Under the pieces are notes generated by a model, which worked only from the letters and a program-made list of their open reading frames with translations, had not been told where the DNA came from and did not search any database. A stretch of DNA of 64,000 nucleotides, taken from Reticulitermes speratus (Eukaryota > Arthropoda > Insecta > Blattodea > Rhinotermitidae). How positions within the stretch are numbered: the stretch's first letter is position 1; each line of letters starts with the position of its first letter. Below are positions 1-10,474 of the stretch, in pieces. The translations under genes were made by a program, and so were the position numbers. The stretch lies in contig JAJKFL010000003.1 of assembly GCA_021186555.1 (NCBI GenBank), forward strand, positions 34,336,908-34,400,907. The letters run 5' to 3'.

Positions 1-176
1 TGTAAGACCGAGAATAAGGTGGTGACATGCAATTGAAATTTCTGTCAGGGAAATGTGTTTTAAGGAGAGCATGTGACCAGAACTAGCTCAGGATCATTTT
101 CATTGACGGGGTTTGGTAATAACAATATTGAATGTTGGGTTTCGGCTACCAGGGAGCTTCATTTTTCTACGCGACC

Positions 177-478
177 TTAACCATTTAAAATTCAATGGCC
201 ACTGTGCACGTGTTACTAACTCTTTCAACATTTACAACGTCAAACCCTTCCCCGTAAAGTGAAACAAGTGTCAATCTTAGAATAACAGGAATTATACTTT
301 GACTGCTTCACCCTAGAAATAAAGGCACTAGGTTCCTTCGAAACGTCTAGAACCACTCACTTAACGACACAGCGTCACATCCCTGAAGACCCGAGTCCTC
401 AGGGATTATTTCCTTACGTTAACTGGTTGGTCTGTGTAATGGAGACTCAGTTTGTTTTGTGTTAGGTAGGAATGAATT
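177..478 (+). repeat. Possible sixth copy of unclassified repeat U
   Basis: The right part (about 412-478) aligns by eye with the copy at 10288-10470: TTAAC, TTGGT, TAATGGAGA, TTTGTTTTGTG and AGGTAGGAA occur in the same order and spacing. The left part starts with TTAACCATTTAAAA and only weakly resembles the family start, so the copy is either longer or carries an insertion. No coding content. Confidence 0.28.
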
Positions 479-854
479 ATTAAGCCGTTTTATTCTTCCA
501 AGGAGAATTACGAATGTTCAACCGCGTGTAGTTTTTCGAGAGCTTAAGATGCGCATATATCATCCGTTTTAGCTTGGAGTGAAAAATAAGTTGACTTAAG
601 TTTTCAGGTTTTGACGTAGGTGATTTTTCTGGTTGTGATATTCTGCATTGTGAATTCCGTATAATTTTGCAGGTGTGTACTAACAGGAGGAACATGCTGT
701 CTCCATCTTCAGGGTCGACGTGTGTATAGGCAGTACAGCAGGTGACAAGTCTTGCAGTCTGTCTGTATAACCTGATTGCTCCTTCATTCTGTCACTATAT
801 TTGTCTATTGTTAGACATATTGAGCCTTATTATCGATTTATGGAAGAACATATA
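479..854. other. Stretch without recognisable gene
   Basis: I see no gene, RNA or repeat here. The 71-codon minus-strand frame in it has no splice context and no recognisable protein. TATA at 851-854 is the probable left target duplication of the element that follows. Confidence 0.4.
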
Positions 855-1060
855 GTAATTCCGTGAGAGCTGCCGCGGCGGGAGAGACGCCGCATTTTTT
901 AGTTTGGTGGGTTCTGGCAATCCTCTGCAGATCGAAGCATATGTGCTTATTCATTGGGTCTAAAGAGGTGTTGAGTGAACGTAGTGAATATCGGCACTGT
1001 TTTGCGAGACTTGTGACTGATTTTATGCGGCGAATTTATTAATTTTATGCTGTAACTCTT

Positions 1061-1590
1061 ATGGAAACGGCATCTCCCTATGTGACTCCGATTTCTGCAC
1101 CCTCCACTTCAGGAACCAACTCTCAAAATGTGTTACCTGTCTCAACAGGACCCTCATTAAGTACTCTGAATACTAAACTGCCTTCTGACAATTCCCCTGA
1201 AGAAGTAACTCCTTCCAGACTTTTGAACATCAATCCAGTACCGAAAACACCGAAGAAATATTCAATTTCAGAACAGCAGCTCTTTTGTTCCCAAAAGAGA
1301 AAAATCAAGAAGGAAATAGAGTCACAGAGCAGAGGAAAATCGAAAGTGTAAGCAGTCCAAATACTTGAGGTCTACGAGGTCAGAAAATGAGAAAAGTAAC
1401 TCATTAAAATATATGTTCATAACGAAGAGACATCTGAAGATTCTGACACGAAATCCTGTGCATGCTGGGAAACTACTTGCTAACAGCTAAGTAAGATGCC
1501 TGGATCGAATGTATGAGTTGCACAAACTGGCTGCTCGAGTTCTGTTCTCCACACAAAGACAAATGTTTTGACGGCGGTAGAAAGTTACTG
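1061..1590 (+). pseudogene. Decayed transposase C-terminus with zinc finger
   Basis: The first frame (1061-1348, 96 codons from an ATG) is Ser/Thr/Pro-rich and ends in a basic segment (KKYS, KRKIKKEIESQSRGK), as in the linker after the DDE domain of pogo/jerky-type transposases. After a stop and frameshifts the reading continues with an acidic stretch (NEETSEDSDTKS), then CAC, YLLTAK, WIECMSC, NWLLEFC and PHKDKCFDGG. This is the C-x-C, W-x-x-C-x-x-C, W, C, C-F order of the C-terminal PHD-like zinc finger seen in many insect transposases. The last cysteine reads Gly, and there are at least two frameshifts and several stops, so it is dead. The DDE catalytic domain is absent. The family is recalled, not searched. 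Confidence 0.42.
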
Positions 1591-1796
1591 AGAGAAAAAC
1601 AGCAATATGCGGAAGAGAATATACGTATAATATTTCGTTCACTACAACTTAGACTCTTGAGTTCATTGGGTTGAAATATTATGTACTTGCAATATATTTT
1701 AAATGTTAATGTTTATATTGCTTCTTTACTTTGAATAAGTTCAACAGTTTTAATTTACTTATCTTGCTTCTTGAATTCACAGGATATTTTCAAAGA

Positions 1797-1876
1797 GCGG
1801 CATCTCTCCCTACATAGCGGCATCTATCCCTGCCAAACAGCCGCGTCTCTACCGGCATGTCCGGGAGAGACGCCGC
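1797..1876. repeat. Cluster of 14-base subterminal motifs in pogo-like element
   Basis: GCGGCATCTCTCCC (1797-1810) is followed exactly 20 bases on by GCGGCATCTATCCC (1817-1830), then GCCGCGTCTCTACC (1840-1853). A copy in opposite orientation lies within 1861-1876. Related copies sit close to both element ends (about 877-893 inverted, 2034-2050 direct). Such subterminal repeats are often transposase-binding sites; that role is inferred. Confidence 0.45.
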
Positions 1877-2204
1877 AGAGACAAATTGTTCGTCGCCCTG
1901 TGTCTCAAAGACTTTCACTTCTGCAGATATTGTGCACACAACTTAATAAAGTAGAAACTTAAATATAATGTGTGTGAATTTTCAGCCGTTTTAACGATTT
2001 TCGGATTGAGTTACAGCGAAAGTTGCAAAAAGTGTGGCGTCTGTCCCGGAATTGCCCTATATTAATTAGCCTACTGATATGTAGTTCCCAGTAATTCGAT
2101 GAATTTTTATGTATTTTAAACCTCTTATTAGGCAGTGGTGTCGAACAGGCTTTTTATATTATGTGACAAATATAATTTATAATTTCTTGGTGCTATTCCG
2201 TTGC

Positions 2205-2239
2205 CCGCGCGCGCGCGCGTGTGTGTGTGTGTGTGTGTG
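2205..2239. repeat. Compound microsatellite (CG)n(TG)n
   Basis: An alternating CG run passes directly into an alternating TG run. The whole 35-base tract alternates purine and pyrimidine, a composition able to form Z-DNA. Confidence 0.9.
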
Positions 2240-2244
2240 CAGCA

Positions 2245-4230
2245 GACTATTGAACTACGTTAATACGATAAACGCGCTGATAGGAATTGGCAATCGATAG
2301 GTTTCAGATAAATTGACGAAGCTATATTTTAAATAGGTATTCTTCGTAGGTGCGTTGTAATTACTATGGGCAGAATATTTCATAATAATACGAAAATAAT
2401 AGTCGAAATTGTTTTTAAGTTTTTTCCCCCTAAGACTGAGAAGATTACTGTCGGTAAAAGTCTGCCTCATTTTCTTAAACGTACGCATTTTGAGGTCTTG
2501 TAACGCAGATCCGTCTCACTCAATTATACTTTTGACTTTTCCCCAACACCTTAACTAAAAAGAAATAAAAGGGAGAAAAACGAAGAAAGTGGAGCGAAAG
2601 AGGGGAAGTAATTTAAGGAATTTGCAATTTTAAAATAAACTTTTTTTCTCCTCTTTTATTTCCAGCTCTCCTTCCATTGCATGGATAAGAGTAGTTAGGG
2701 TGGTGGGGTGAGTTCTTTTAGGATATATGACTTTGTTAGCTGCTATGTAATGCAGCCAAGCGATAAATTCGTTGCCGGGTCTCCTTTACCCGGCAGCCCT
2801 GCTGCATCTGAGTGTTGGATTTCTCTCCTACGTCCCATCCCCATCTTCCTACTTCACCATCCTTCACTTCTTAGCCACCGGCTTTCCAGTCACCATCATT
2901 TTGAATTTGTAATCTGACAGATGAGAAAGCTCCTGAAGTTGAACTCCATGTTGTTCTAAAAAATAAAGCCAAATCACTTCCTGTGGTCTTAACCTCATAG
3001 TTTTAAGCGTTCAGTTACGGGAACCGAGCTCCAAGCGGACTGTAGTCTGCAATACTCTCATTGTCCCTAAACTTTGTCTCATGCATAGTGTAACAAAACG
3101 TTTTCTGTACAAAGTATTGATTTAACCTTTGTAGAACATTATTACTATAACTTATTTTGCGTTGTATGACGTCTTGTTACTTTTGCCTGTGTATTTACAA
3201 AATTTACCAACATAACATATTACCAGGTTAGATTTAACTGAGTTTCTGTTCGTCGCCTTGCCATTCCGATATTATCAGGACAGAATTTGGCTAGTCACGA
3301 AATAATGCTTACTCTGTGAAAATAAAATCCAGACAAAATGAAAGAGGAAGTACGTTTTTATAACTGTATAATATTAACATTTTTAAAAAATATATTGCAT
3401 TATTATTGATTGTAAGAGAATTTGTCATTTGTAGTTGTTACATGTGTCGTTTTCGGAAAACCTTCGAAGACTCTCATGTTCTGTTTCCCTCCCCACATAT
3501 GGTACACACTCTCCAATAGATATACCATCAATTCATGCAACAAATATTCTCATATGTTCAGTAAGCCTATTTTCGTGTTCATCTCTGTTACTGCATTTTG
3601 TTTTCTATCTTCGCTTATACTTCAATTGTCCTTTCTCCTAGGCACATATCAGTTCATGGGCGTCTATAACCTCTACACTCTTCATCCATCCTTATATATT
3701 ACAGTAAACCTCTTCCCCTACTTTCGCCCTTCCTTACAAAGCAATTGGATATAAAACTTTCCTTTCCTATTCCAGTGTCTTTCGTCTTCTACAAGTATTT
3801 CCCTTCACTTTATCTAGTTCTCCTATATTTTTTCTGTCTCTCCTTTATTTTCGCACCAGACGATAAATATCAGTGGCTGTCTTTAGTTGAAGCGGTTCTC
3901 ATCCCCTGAGGCTCGTCCCAAGGGATGAATCGGGGTGAGATTACTCCCTCTTCTCACCCCCATATAGCCACACCATCCCGCATAGTTGGTCGCCTTCAGA
4001 CAGACACATTGCGTTCATTTTCTTCTATCTTCTTGCCTTTATTTTTCTCGTCCATCTTCCAATTTCCTCTGTTGTCGCTGTGCATGTGTGTTCACTTTCA
4101 GATTACACAAAGGGAAATATACGTAAGGTAATGCAATAAAAGAAAATTGGGATGGAAGGTATATGTAAGTTTCTTGGACTGAAAATTACTAATTTGGTAA
4201 TCATGATGTTTTTCATAGTAACTGCGTTTA
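2245..4230. other. Gene-free stretch, partly pyrimidine-rich
   Basis: No supported gene. Visible items are a perfect 8-base-pair hairpin (TGCCGGGT at 2773-2780 with ACCCGGCA at 2788-2795), a pyrimidine-rich section from about 3430 to 4080 that keeps long frames open by composition, and two adjacent hairpins at 3900-3960. Confidence 0.5.
3900..3960. repeat. Two adjacent perfect hairpins
   Basis: CATCCC (3900-3905) pairs with GGGATG (3922-3927). Five bases on, GGGGTGAG (3932-3939) pairs with CTCACCCC (3953-3960). Both stems are perfect. They may be part of an old repeat or chance; no transcription unit is visible. Confidence 0.5.
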
Positions 4231-4232
4231 GA

Positions 4233-4269
4233 AATATATATATATATATATAATATATATATATATATT
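4233..4269. repeat. (TA)n microsatellite
   Basis: Alternating TA for about 37 bases with one interruption (TAATAT). Confidence 0.9.
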
Positions 4270-4367
4270 TGTGATTGTCATTTATAGTTTCCCAGAATTT
4301 GTTATTAGAACAATAAATTTTGTCTCTATGCCAAGTGAACACATTCAGGTTTACTACGAATTATACA

Positions 4368-4640
4368 GCTCTCAGGGAGCCGGATTAGCGTAGTCGGTGT
4401 ATCGACTAGGTTGCGGGTAGGACGGTCCGGGGTTCGAATTCCGGTAGGGGAAAGTGAATTTTCTCTTCTCCAAACCGTCCAGACAGGCACTCAGCCTGCA
4501 ATTCAGTGAGTAAAGCAGTCACACCGTGAAGCTGACCACTCACCTCAGTCTAGTGCCTAGGATTAAGAATAAGCGGAGCTCTACATCTACTCCCCCTTAC
4601 GCCCTCATGACAAGGGCAAAGAAAACTTTACCTCTTTACT
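4368..4640 (+). mobile_element. tRNA-derived SINE, family 1
   Basis: The 5' head has a Pol III A box (TTAGCGTAGTCGGTG) and B box (GGTTCGAATTCC), as in a tRNA. It is followed by the family 1 body: CTCCAAACCGTCCAGAC, TATTCAGTG-like, AAGCTGACCACTCACC, TCTAGTGCC, a GGAGCTCTACATCTACTCCC segment and a CTTTACCT-rich tail. Possible 7-base target duplication TTATACA at 4361-4367 and 4641-4647. It is one of the least truncated family 1 copies. Not a functional tRNA gene: no intact acceptor stem is visible and the sequence runs on into a shared body. Confidence 0.8.
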
Positions 4641-4770
4641 TTATACAACACTTATAATTCTACTCACCAAAACAATCTCGTCTTCGTGATATGTAAGGTT
4701 TTTGTAAATCGTTAATATGTTATCCCTATAAATGTTTGAAGGCCACGTTTGACCTTAAGTGTGTAGTCTC

Positions 4771-4915
4771 AAAATTCAGTTCCTACCTCGCAGCACATCT
4801 CCATTAGAAAAACCAACCGGCTAATAAGGTGCAGGGAAACACACAAACACATTTCTAGGGTCTTAATTTTGCAACAGGTGGTACACGTCGTTACCACTGG
4901 GCTTTTAAGGGTTAA
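4771..4915 (-). repeat. Unclassified dispersed repeat U, copy A
   Basis: On the minus strand it begins TTAACCCTTAAAAGC, then CAGTGGTAACGACGTGTACC, and ends near GAGGTAGGAACTGAATTTTG. The same landmarks in the same order occur at 10.3, 19.8, 26.3 and 28.6 kb. No coding frame and no Pol III boxes were seen. Class unknown. Confidence 0.6.
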
Positions 4916-4919
4916 TGTA

Positions 4920-7465
4920 TTTTATTAATTACCTCAGCGCTGTACAGTTTGATATACCGATAGAGTCACTAAATAGAGCGCAAGTTCACAAAAGCCAGTA
5001 ATTAACAATAAACGTTTAACAGTTCAAATGAAACCGACACACATGAAATTGAAAATTTATGTGCTTTAAAAATTCTGGCTGAAGTATTGTAAAGCATTCT
5101 GCAACAGCATGTCTTGAAGGAACGAAGTTATGTGTGATATTAAAGTCAAATTTGTAAATTGGCCTGTATTTCTCTGGAGGATATGCTGAAAAACTCCGCT
5201 GTTTGTACGACTATTAAGATACTACAATTAAATCTTAAGCATTCCTTATTCAATAGGCAACTTTTTCTACACCCCGCTGCAAATAGCAAGCCACCAGTGA
5301 AGGAGTCTGTTTGAACTCGTTCATCCCACAATAAATTTGGGGCAGTTATTTTATCCCATTTCATTTTTATATGGAAGCTATTGTACTTCGGCTCTTTTTA
5401 TTTTCTTGTCATATCAGACAAATATTTTATCTCCAGACAACTGATACCACACTCAGAAAAACAGAAACACATTTTCTCTCTACTACTTCATGTATTTATC
5501 AGTCTCGTCGTTATATTTTCCCTCTAACATAATGTTTCTCTGTGAGTGTGTATGTGTGTGTGTGTGTGTTTACGCCTAGGGGATGTTGGGCAAATTTTTA
5601 GGGATGGTGGTAGGAATGGGATTGGATGGTGAGATACGAAGTAGCAATAGTGGAAAAGCGAAATCTGGTTGTGTAGAGACTTCTCCCCCTCAGGAGATGT
5701 TAGAAGGGTGGTCTTTAACTCCAGAGCGTAGCTGATACATATTTTATGTAGGAGATAGTAGAATGTAGCCGGTAGCGATCGCTGTGCACTCTGGGACACC
5801 CGGCAAGAGAATCATCCTCGGGCACATTTCGTGTAACTTATTACCTGACCGTTCATATTGCATAGCTTATTACCTGATAGTATTCACACTGACGTATTTT
5901 ATCATGTAGGTACATCCTTAAAAATCATGTACTGTTGTAAGATAGGGTGTTCACGACTGACAGAAAATCCGTTTCCTGTTTGTATATCAGATCTATGATA
6001 AGTTCCATGTATTTTATAGGAATTTTGCAATCTTATCTGTTACATTTGTTGAACGTGGCAAAGCCATTAATCACATTGTTATTATTAGTCTAATGTTGCG
6101 TACACTCAGTTAATCAACTCTCCATGCTAAGATATTTTTTCCTCACTTTCATAGTGAAATGTAATGAAATTTTCATTGTAATACATACCTCGCATTCACT
6201 TTAACTAATGCAGGTCTACTTCCTTACGAAATGATGTTTATATCCATTTTAACCTTGATTGACAAATGCACTTTCAGGACTGTGGTATCGCACTAAGAAA
6301 CGTTTAGGATCAAGCCATATTAAAAATATCACTAGCGAATTCTTTCCTCCAAAGTGTTTGTCTGATTCTCTTATATACAGAAATGCTTTGTGAAGTGTTA
6401 TCATTCAATTTCTATGGAAATATGATCCATTTTTTTGTTGCTTTTGCTCTTTAATGCTTTGTCCTATGTCGTCATAGGTTTTTCCCGGCTTTTCGGTTAG
6501 GGGTTACTAACTGAAAGCTGGAAGACCAGCACCTTTAGTTGTCCTTGGCTCTTTTATAAGCACATGCACAACCTCCCTGACTGGAGACTGGACATTCTTT
6601 CCTAAAAGGGAAGAGAAGCGTCATGCTGTGGTTACAAGGAACCTTAACGTGATATCAAGTGTTAAGTTCATTCTTTCTTTCCATGTATTTTCTTTACTTT
6701 CTTTTCCTGCCCGCCTACTTTGTCCCTTTTCCGTCCTTTTATACCTTCTTTGTTTCTTGTTTCTTCCTTCACCAAGGTGCTGTCGAGAGCGTAACAAGGG
6801 CCGTTACAGTTTCGTTCGTTATTTGTTGTGTGAATATATTGAGACTTAATTGAAGAAATGCTTTGGTGACCTGTAGAGTCCGGACAGATGAAGAATTTTG
6901 TAGTGCTGCAATGACTCTACGTCCATAAGTTACGATGTCGTGATTCCTAGCCATGGTACCTTAAGAACACTTTGCTACACGGAGCCAACACCTACATTCT
7001 CACAACCATACATTCACCTCTCCTCTTCGTTTAACAGGAAAACACCCCACATCGATTTGAGTGTTGGAGAAGCACTTGTAAGCTCAACAAAATGGCCGTG
7101 TCGCATGTCTAAGTAACATTGGTCTCTCCTAGCGCAGTCTATTCCCATCATGGGGGTTAATTGAATTTGCAGCAAGGTCGCATTTTTTCTTACCACCCCG
7201 TCGCCCCCCTTGAACAAACACATAATGTCGGTGGGCCTTTTGTAGTGTCGTCCATTCACTTCGCGCCTCCACTGGCCTGGCAGTAATGTTAGATATATGA
7301 CCTGCTTCACGTAACAGCGGCCCATGAAGGTTGCACAGTATTAAACTCGGGTATTTCTCTGGGTTGATGTCTTTAATATGCGCCAGTCAAATGCTATGTC
7401 TACTTGTTCAGGCTTCTTGCAACCACTGTTTTGGCTATATTCACTGGGTTATATAATTACGAAAA
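4920..7465. other. Gene-free stretch
   Basis: No gene supported. It contains a (TG)n tract at 5541-5569 and otherwise unassigned AT-rich sequence. The frames at 5524-5799, 6628-6853 and 7014-7325 have neither splice context nor recognisable protein. Confidence 0.45.
5541..5569. repeat. (TG)n microsatellite
   Basis: TG alternation with one A interruption. It explains the His/Thr-rich minus-strand frame through it. Confidence 0.9.
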
Positions 7466-7469
7466 GAGT

Positions 7470-7652
7470 AACATCAGAATTCATCGTAAAGAAATAGGAT
7501 GGTTTGGCATGGACTGAATTCATCTGGCTCAGGATAAAAACAACTGGCGAGCTCTTGTGAGCATGGTAATAAACGATCGGGATGCGGGAAACTTCTTGAC
7601 TAGTAGAGAATATATTGTCTTCTCAAGAAGGACTGTGCCTCGTGAAATTTGT
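7470..7652 (+). mobile_element. 3' fragment of LINE (GRPRRRW-type reverse transcriptase lineage)
   Basis: The forward reading gives RKEIGWFGMD, a stop, then IHLAQDKNNWRALVSMVIN and, past the coding end, GNFLTSREY and FSRRTV. This is the C-terminal tail and start of the 3' region of the LINE lineage whose reverse transcriptase ends with RWAGHVARM...GRPRRRWEDNI...DWIHLAQDR. The same lineage occurs at 8.9, 38.4 and 63.7 kb. Strongly 5'-truncated, with one stop (TGG to TGA) in the conserved DWIHL segment. Family placement comes from memory of insect LINE proteins. Confidence 0.65.
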
Positions 7653-7673
7653 TGATAGCATAAGTTTTATAAG

Positions 7674-7930
7674 CCGATCTCGGTAACCGCGCAGTCTAAG
7701 ACGTGGGTATGCGGCTGCTCGCTTGCTGGGATTGTGGGTTCGAATCTTGTCGGCGGCATGGACGTCAGTCTCGTGTGAGTGTTGTGTGTTGTCAGGTAGA
7801 GGTCTCTGCAACGGGCCGACCACTCGTCCAGAGGAGTCATACCGAGTGTGGTGTGTCTCAGTGTGATCTCAAAACCTCAACAACAATGAGGAGGCCTGGC
7901 CCACTGGGGCTGTCAAGCCGTGAAAAAAAT
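7674..7930 (+). mobile_element. tRNA-derived SINE, family 2, next to exon
   Basis: The head reads CGATCTCGGTAACCGCGCAG with B box GGTTCGAATCTTG. The body has GTGAGTGTTGTGTGTTGTCA, GGTAGAGGTCTCTGC, CCAGAGGAGTCATACCGA and AATGAGGAGGCC, then an A-rich tail. Near-perfect 10-base target duplication GTTTTATAAG (7664-7673) and GTTTTACAAG (7931-7940). The insertion ends 35 bases before a probable splice acceptor, in the zone where a branch point is expected. Confidence 0.85.
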
Positions 7931-7975
7931 GTTTTACAAGCTATGAAGTTACTTTCATGTTAAATGTGTTTACAG

Positions 7976-8124
7976 GTGACCATTTAGAGTCCGTCGATGC
8001 TGAAGTTAAATTTGGAGAGGTTTATTACACATATGCCCTATACTCTGGAAAGTCTAGAAATGTGTCTGTAGCATTAGTTCCGCATACCAAAACATACAAC
8101 AAATTCGTACTAGGTCATGTGCAG
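7976..8124 (+). CDS. Probable internal exon of an unrecognised host gene
   Basis: The 149-base segment is preceded by a T-rich run ending GTGTTTACAG and followed by GTAAAT, matching consensus 3' and 5' splice sites. It begins in phase 1 (two bases complete a Gly codon) and ends on a full codon. The 49-codon reading starts DHLESVDAEVKFGEVYYTYA and ends NKFVLGHVQ. It has no stop, a balanced composition, alternating hydrophobic and aromatic residues typical of beta strands, and one N-glycosylation sequon (NVS). It reads unlike the compositional frames elsewhere in the window. I do not recognise the protein. An extracellular or lumenal beta-sandwich domain is a guess from composition. No neighbouring exon was found, which fits long cockroach introns. 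Confidence 0.5.
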
Positions 8125-8129
8125 GTAAA

Positions 8130-8920
8130 TATTTCACTACGTGTTTCATAAGCTAAGCAGATCTGCAGAAGTGCAAGAGAGAATAATAAAGACAAATAAT
8201 ATTAATGTTACGATCGAGAGGGAACAGTGTGACAAATTCAGACTGAACTTCGTAAGTTACACGTAAGGTCGTTAATCCGTTCGAGATGGTCAATGATATC
8301 ACATAAGTTACACGGTGCAGAAAGAACTTATTTTGGTGCTTGTTAGTCACGTATCCTAACAGCCCCCGCCCCCCCAAATCTAGACAATCAAGTAATCACA
8401 TTCTCGTTTACTTTCTCATAGGAACACAGACATTGCCCTATGGTTCAAAACTTTTTAGATTAGTGGAACAGAATTCGCGAAAATTGGGATAGAATTGTAA
8501 ATAATTGTGGTCTGGAACTTGAAAGGTGATACATTATTTTTAATTCAGTGGTTAGCCATAAATTAACCCCCATTTAAGCGCTTATTACGAACAGACATGA
8601 AAATTAATTTCCATACAGCAATAAAATACGTCGAAGATTAACGCCGTGTGGACTAGCAAATAGTTACCCACGTTTGGAGTGATTACAGTGCCCTCATTTC
8701 AGTGTCAAGCAGTCCAAGACAGCTCGTTAATAATAAATACTACTGTTTCTGTCATTCGTAGTGAAATGGTAAGTGGTCTTTCATTTGCGTACGGAAACAT
8801 AATTTGTCGTCTAAGTATTTAAATTCTTGAGAATCTGTCAGTCGCTTAGTTCAAGAAATTCCACGCATTTGTTTGAACCGAAGTTTTATTTTCGCGTTTA
8901 CAAAATTCCGCCACTGGATT
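8130..8920. other. Gene-free stretch, presumed intron
   Basis: No gene seen downstream of the probable exon donor. A short C-rich run lies near 8363-8375. Sequence is otherwise unassigned. Confidence 0.4.
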
Positions 8921-8924
8921 CTGT

Positions 8925-9250
8925 GCAGAGCCAGGTGAGTCTAGTCCACAACGTGCCACACTGTTTTTTGCGATTCAGTTTTACATTATCTTTCCATCCA
9001 TGCGTGGGTCTTCCAAGATATAGCCCCTATCAACCTTGGGAGATTTCAACCAAATTTTTCTGAGCATTTCTGGTCTCTCCCATCCATCGTACATGCCACG
9101 CCCATCTCATTCTCATAGACTTGTTTATCCTAATAAACTCGGGTGAAGAGGACTATTTATGAAACTTTTCATCGTACAATGTTCTCGAACCTCCTCCTAC
9201 ACCCTCCGACCTAAGTCAGAATATTTTTCTCAGCACCATGTTTTCAAATA
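8925..9250 (-). mobile_element. Decayed LINE 3' end (GRPRRRW lineage)
   Basis: The minus-strand reading, from high to low coordinate, gives VLRKIF, LRSEGV, TLYDEKFH, a stop, SSSPEFIRINKSMRMRWAWH, VRWMGETRNA, then LGRPTHGWKDNVKLN. This is the reverse transcriptase C-terminal region (consensus LHNEELHDLY, RVIKSRRMRWAGHVARMGE, GRPRRRWEDNI). There are several stops and at least one frameshift. The endonuclease and catalytic parts are missing. Confidence 0.7.
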
Positions 9251-9259
9251 TTCCCAATG

Positions 9260-10285
9260 AGTGTTTTTTCTTTATGTGAGAGACAAATATTCAAATTCAT
9301 TCGAGACTATACGAGTATGTGTATGTGTGTTTATATAAACACCAAATTAAAATGTGCCTGAGACAGGCATTTAGTATATGTATTTATAGTCTTGAGGTAA
9401 TATTCATAGTAATTTTAACATACTTAACAGAATTACATTTGGTGTGTTTTATGTTTTGATCATTAATTATTGAAGAAACGTTGCACAAGACAGACGGAAT
9501 CAATTATTAATAGACTCAACGAGACAGATATTTTGATAAATTTACGTAACATATAACAAACGTTTCGAGAAAAAATTATGTTTGCATTTCGGAATGTTTT
9601 TTGTTGTACAATATAGGAATATGGAGCTCTTCTGTTTAAGTTCCACATACGTTATCCATAATAGCAAAATGTCGACCGGGCCAACGTATAATATGAGAGT
9701 AACTCTAGTGTTATTCTGTGCAGAATACCTGTGGAAATCTCTTCAGTTTCTGTAATCCTATGACATGCTGTTCTTAATATTGCAGTTATACCACTCTTGC
9801 CATAAATGGGCACATTCTTGGTTGGTCGAAGAAAGGTGTTGAGGGGGTCTGAGCAGCTGGAATTGAGTAGCATGTGAGAAGAACAGTGGGGTGAAGTTCG
9901 GGGCTCTGTAACAAGATAGATCGACTGCAAAGGTGGTGTAGCAGGGAATGAGAGCAAATTTAGGATTTAGGGTGAAACGGATATGCGATGCACTGCGAAC
10001 AGAAATCAAATGCCTTAATTGAATCGGTTCATATACCCTAATGCAGCAGTTTGTGTCTATGAGACATTGTTAAAGCTGCACAATTAAGAGTGTGAGATTA
10101 ATTATATTTACGAAAGAGGTCATAGTTTTATTAGTTGCACCGTTTTTAATTTTTAAATAAATAGGCAATCTACTCCACGTCACAAATTTTGAATAGCAGG
10201 GGATCTGTTGGAAAGTTTTATAGTTTGACATATTCTTACAGCTACATTAGTGCGTGCAGAATCTTGCAGTGATCAGTATTACAGT
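9260..10285. other. Gene-free stretch
   Basis: No gene supported. Overlapping minus-strand frames at 9652-10009 look compositional; no domain recognised. Confidence 0.45.
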
Positions 10286-10287
10286 GT

Positions 10288-10470
10288 TAATTATCAGTGG
10301 TAACTATATGTATCACCAGGTTTAATATTCAAAGACTCTCCCTTTTTCCCAAATCACATATTTTTTATTTCACAGATAAGAATAATTTTCCTTGTACAAT
10401 ATTAACCTATTGGTTATTATAATGGAGTGACAGTCTGTTTTTTGTGAGGTAGGAACTTATTTTCAAATCT
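10288..10470 (+). repeat. Unclassified dispersed repeat U, copy B
   Basis: Starts TTAATTATCAGTGGTAAC and shares the 17 bases GTGGTAACTATATGTAT exactly with the copy at 19.8 kb. It continues CCAGGTTTAA, then TAATGGAGTGACAG and TGTGAGGTAGGAACTTATTT. Non-coding. Confidence 0.6.
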
Positions 10471-10474
10471 ACTT

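Larger units (their letters stand above)
855..2057 (+). mobile_element. Pogo-like DNA transposon remnant
   Basis: The element runs between TATA at 851-854 and TATA at 2058-2061, consistent with TA-type target duplication. The left end (GTAATTCCGTGAGAG, then GGGAGAGACGCCGC and ATTTTTT) and the reverse complement of the right end (GGGCAATTCCGGGACAGACG, then CCACACTTTTT) are imperfect inverted repeats. It contains a decayed C-terminal transposase frame (1061-1590) and a cluster of GCGGCRTCTCTCCC-like motifs near the right end. At about 1.2 kb it is too short for a complete pogo/jerky-type element, so it is internally deleted or 5' eroded. Assignment rests on the zinc finger in the coding remnant and the TA flanks; another Tc1/mariner-superfamily group is possible. 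Confidence 0.45.

Noticed and set aside
3422-3754. 110-codon plus-strand frame
   Set aside because: Pyrimidine-rich stretch; an overlapping frame in another phase is equally open, which indicates composition rather than coding.
4368-4460. tRNA gene
   Set aside because: A and B boxes are present, but the sequence continues into the shared SINE body and recurs many times; no intact acceptor stem. The same applies to the other SINE heads.
4771-4915. piggyBac-type MITE, because repeat U starts TTAA-CCC
   Set aside because: The opposite end lacks GGG-TTAA, and copies C and D do not keep TTAA at the start, so the target-site model fails.
7014-7325. 103-codon minus-strand frame
   Set aside because: Composition is not extreme, but no domain, splice sites or homology I can recall; left unannotated.
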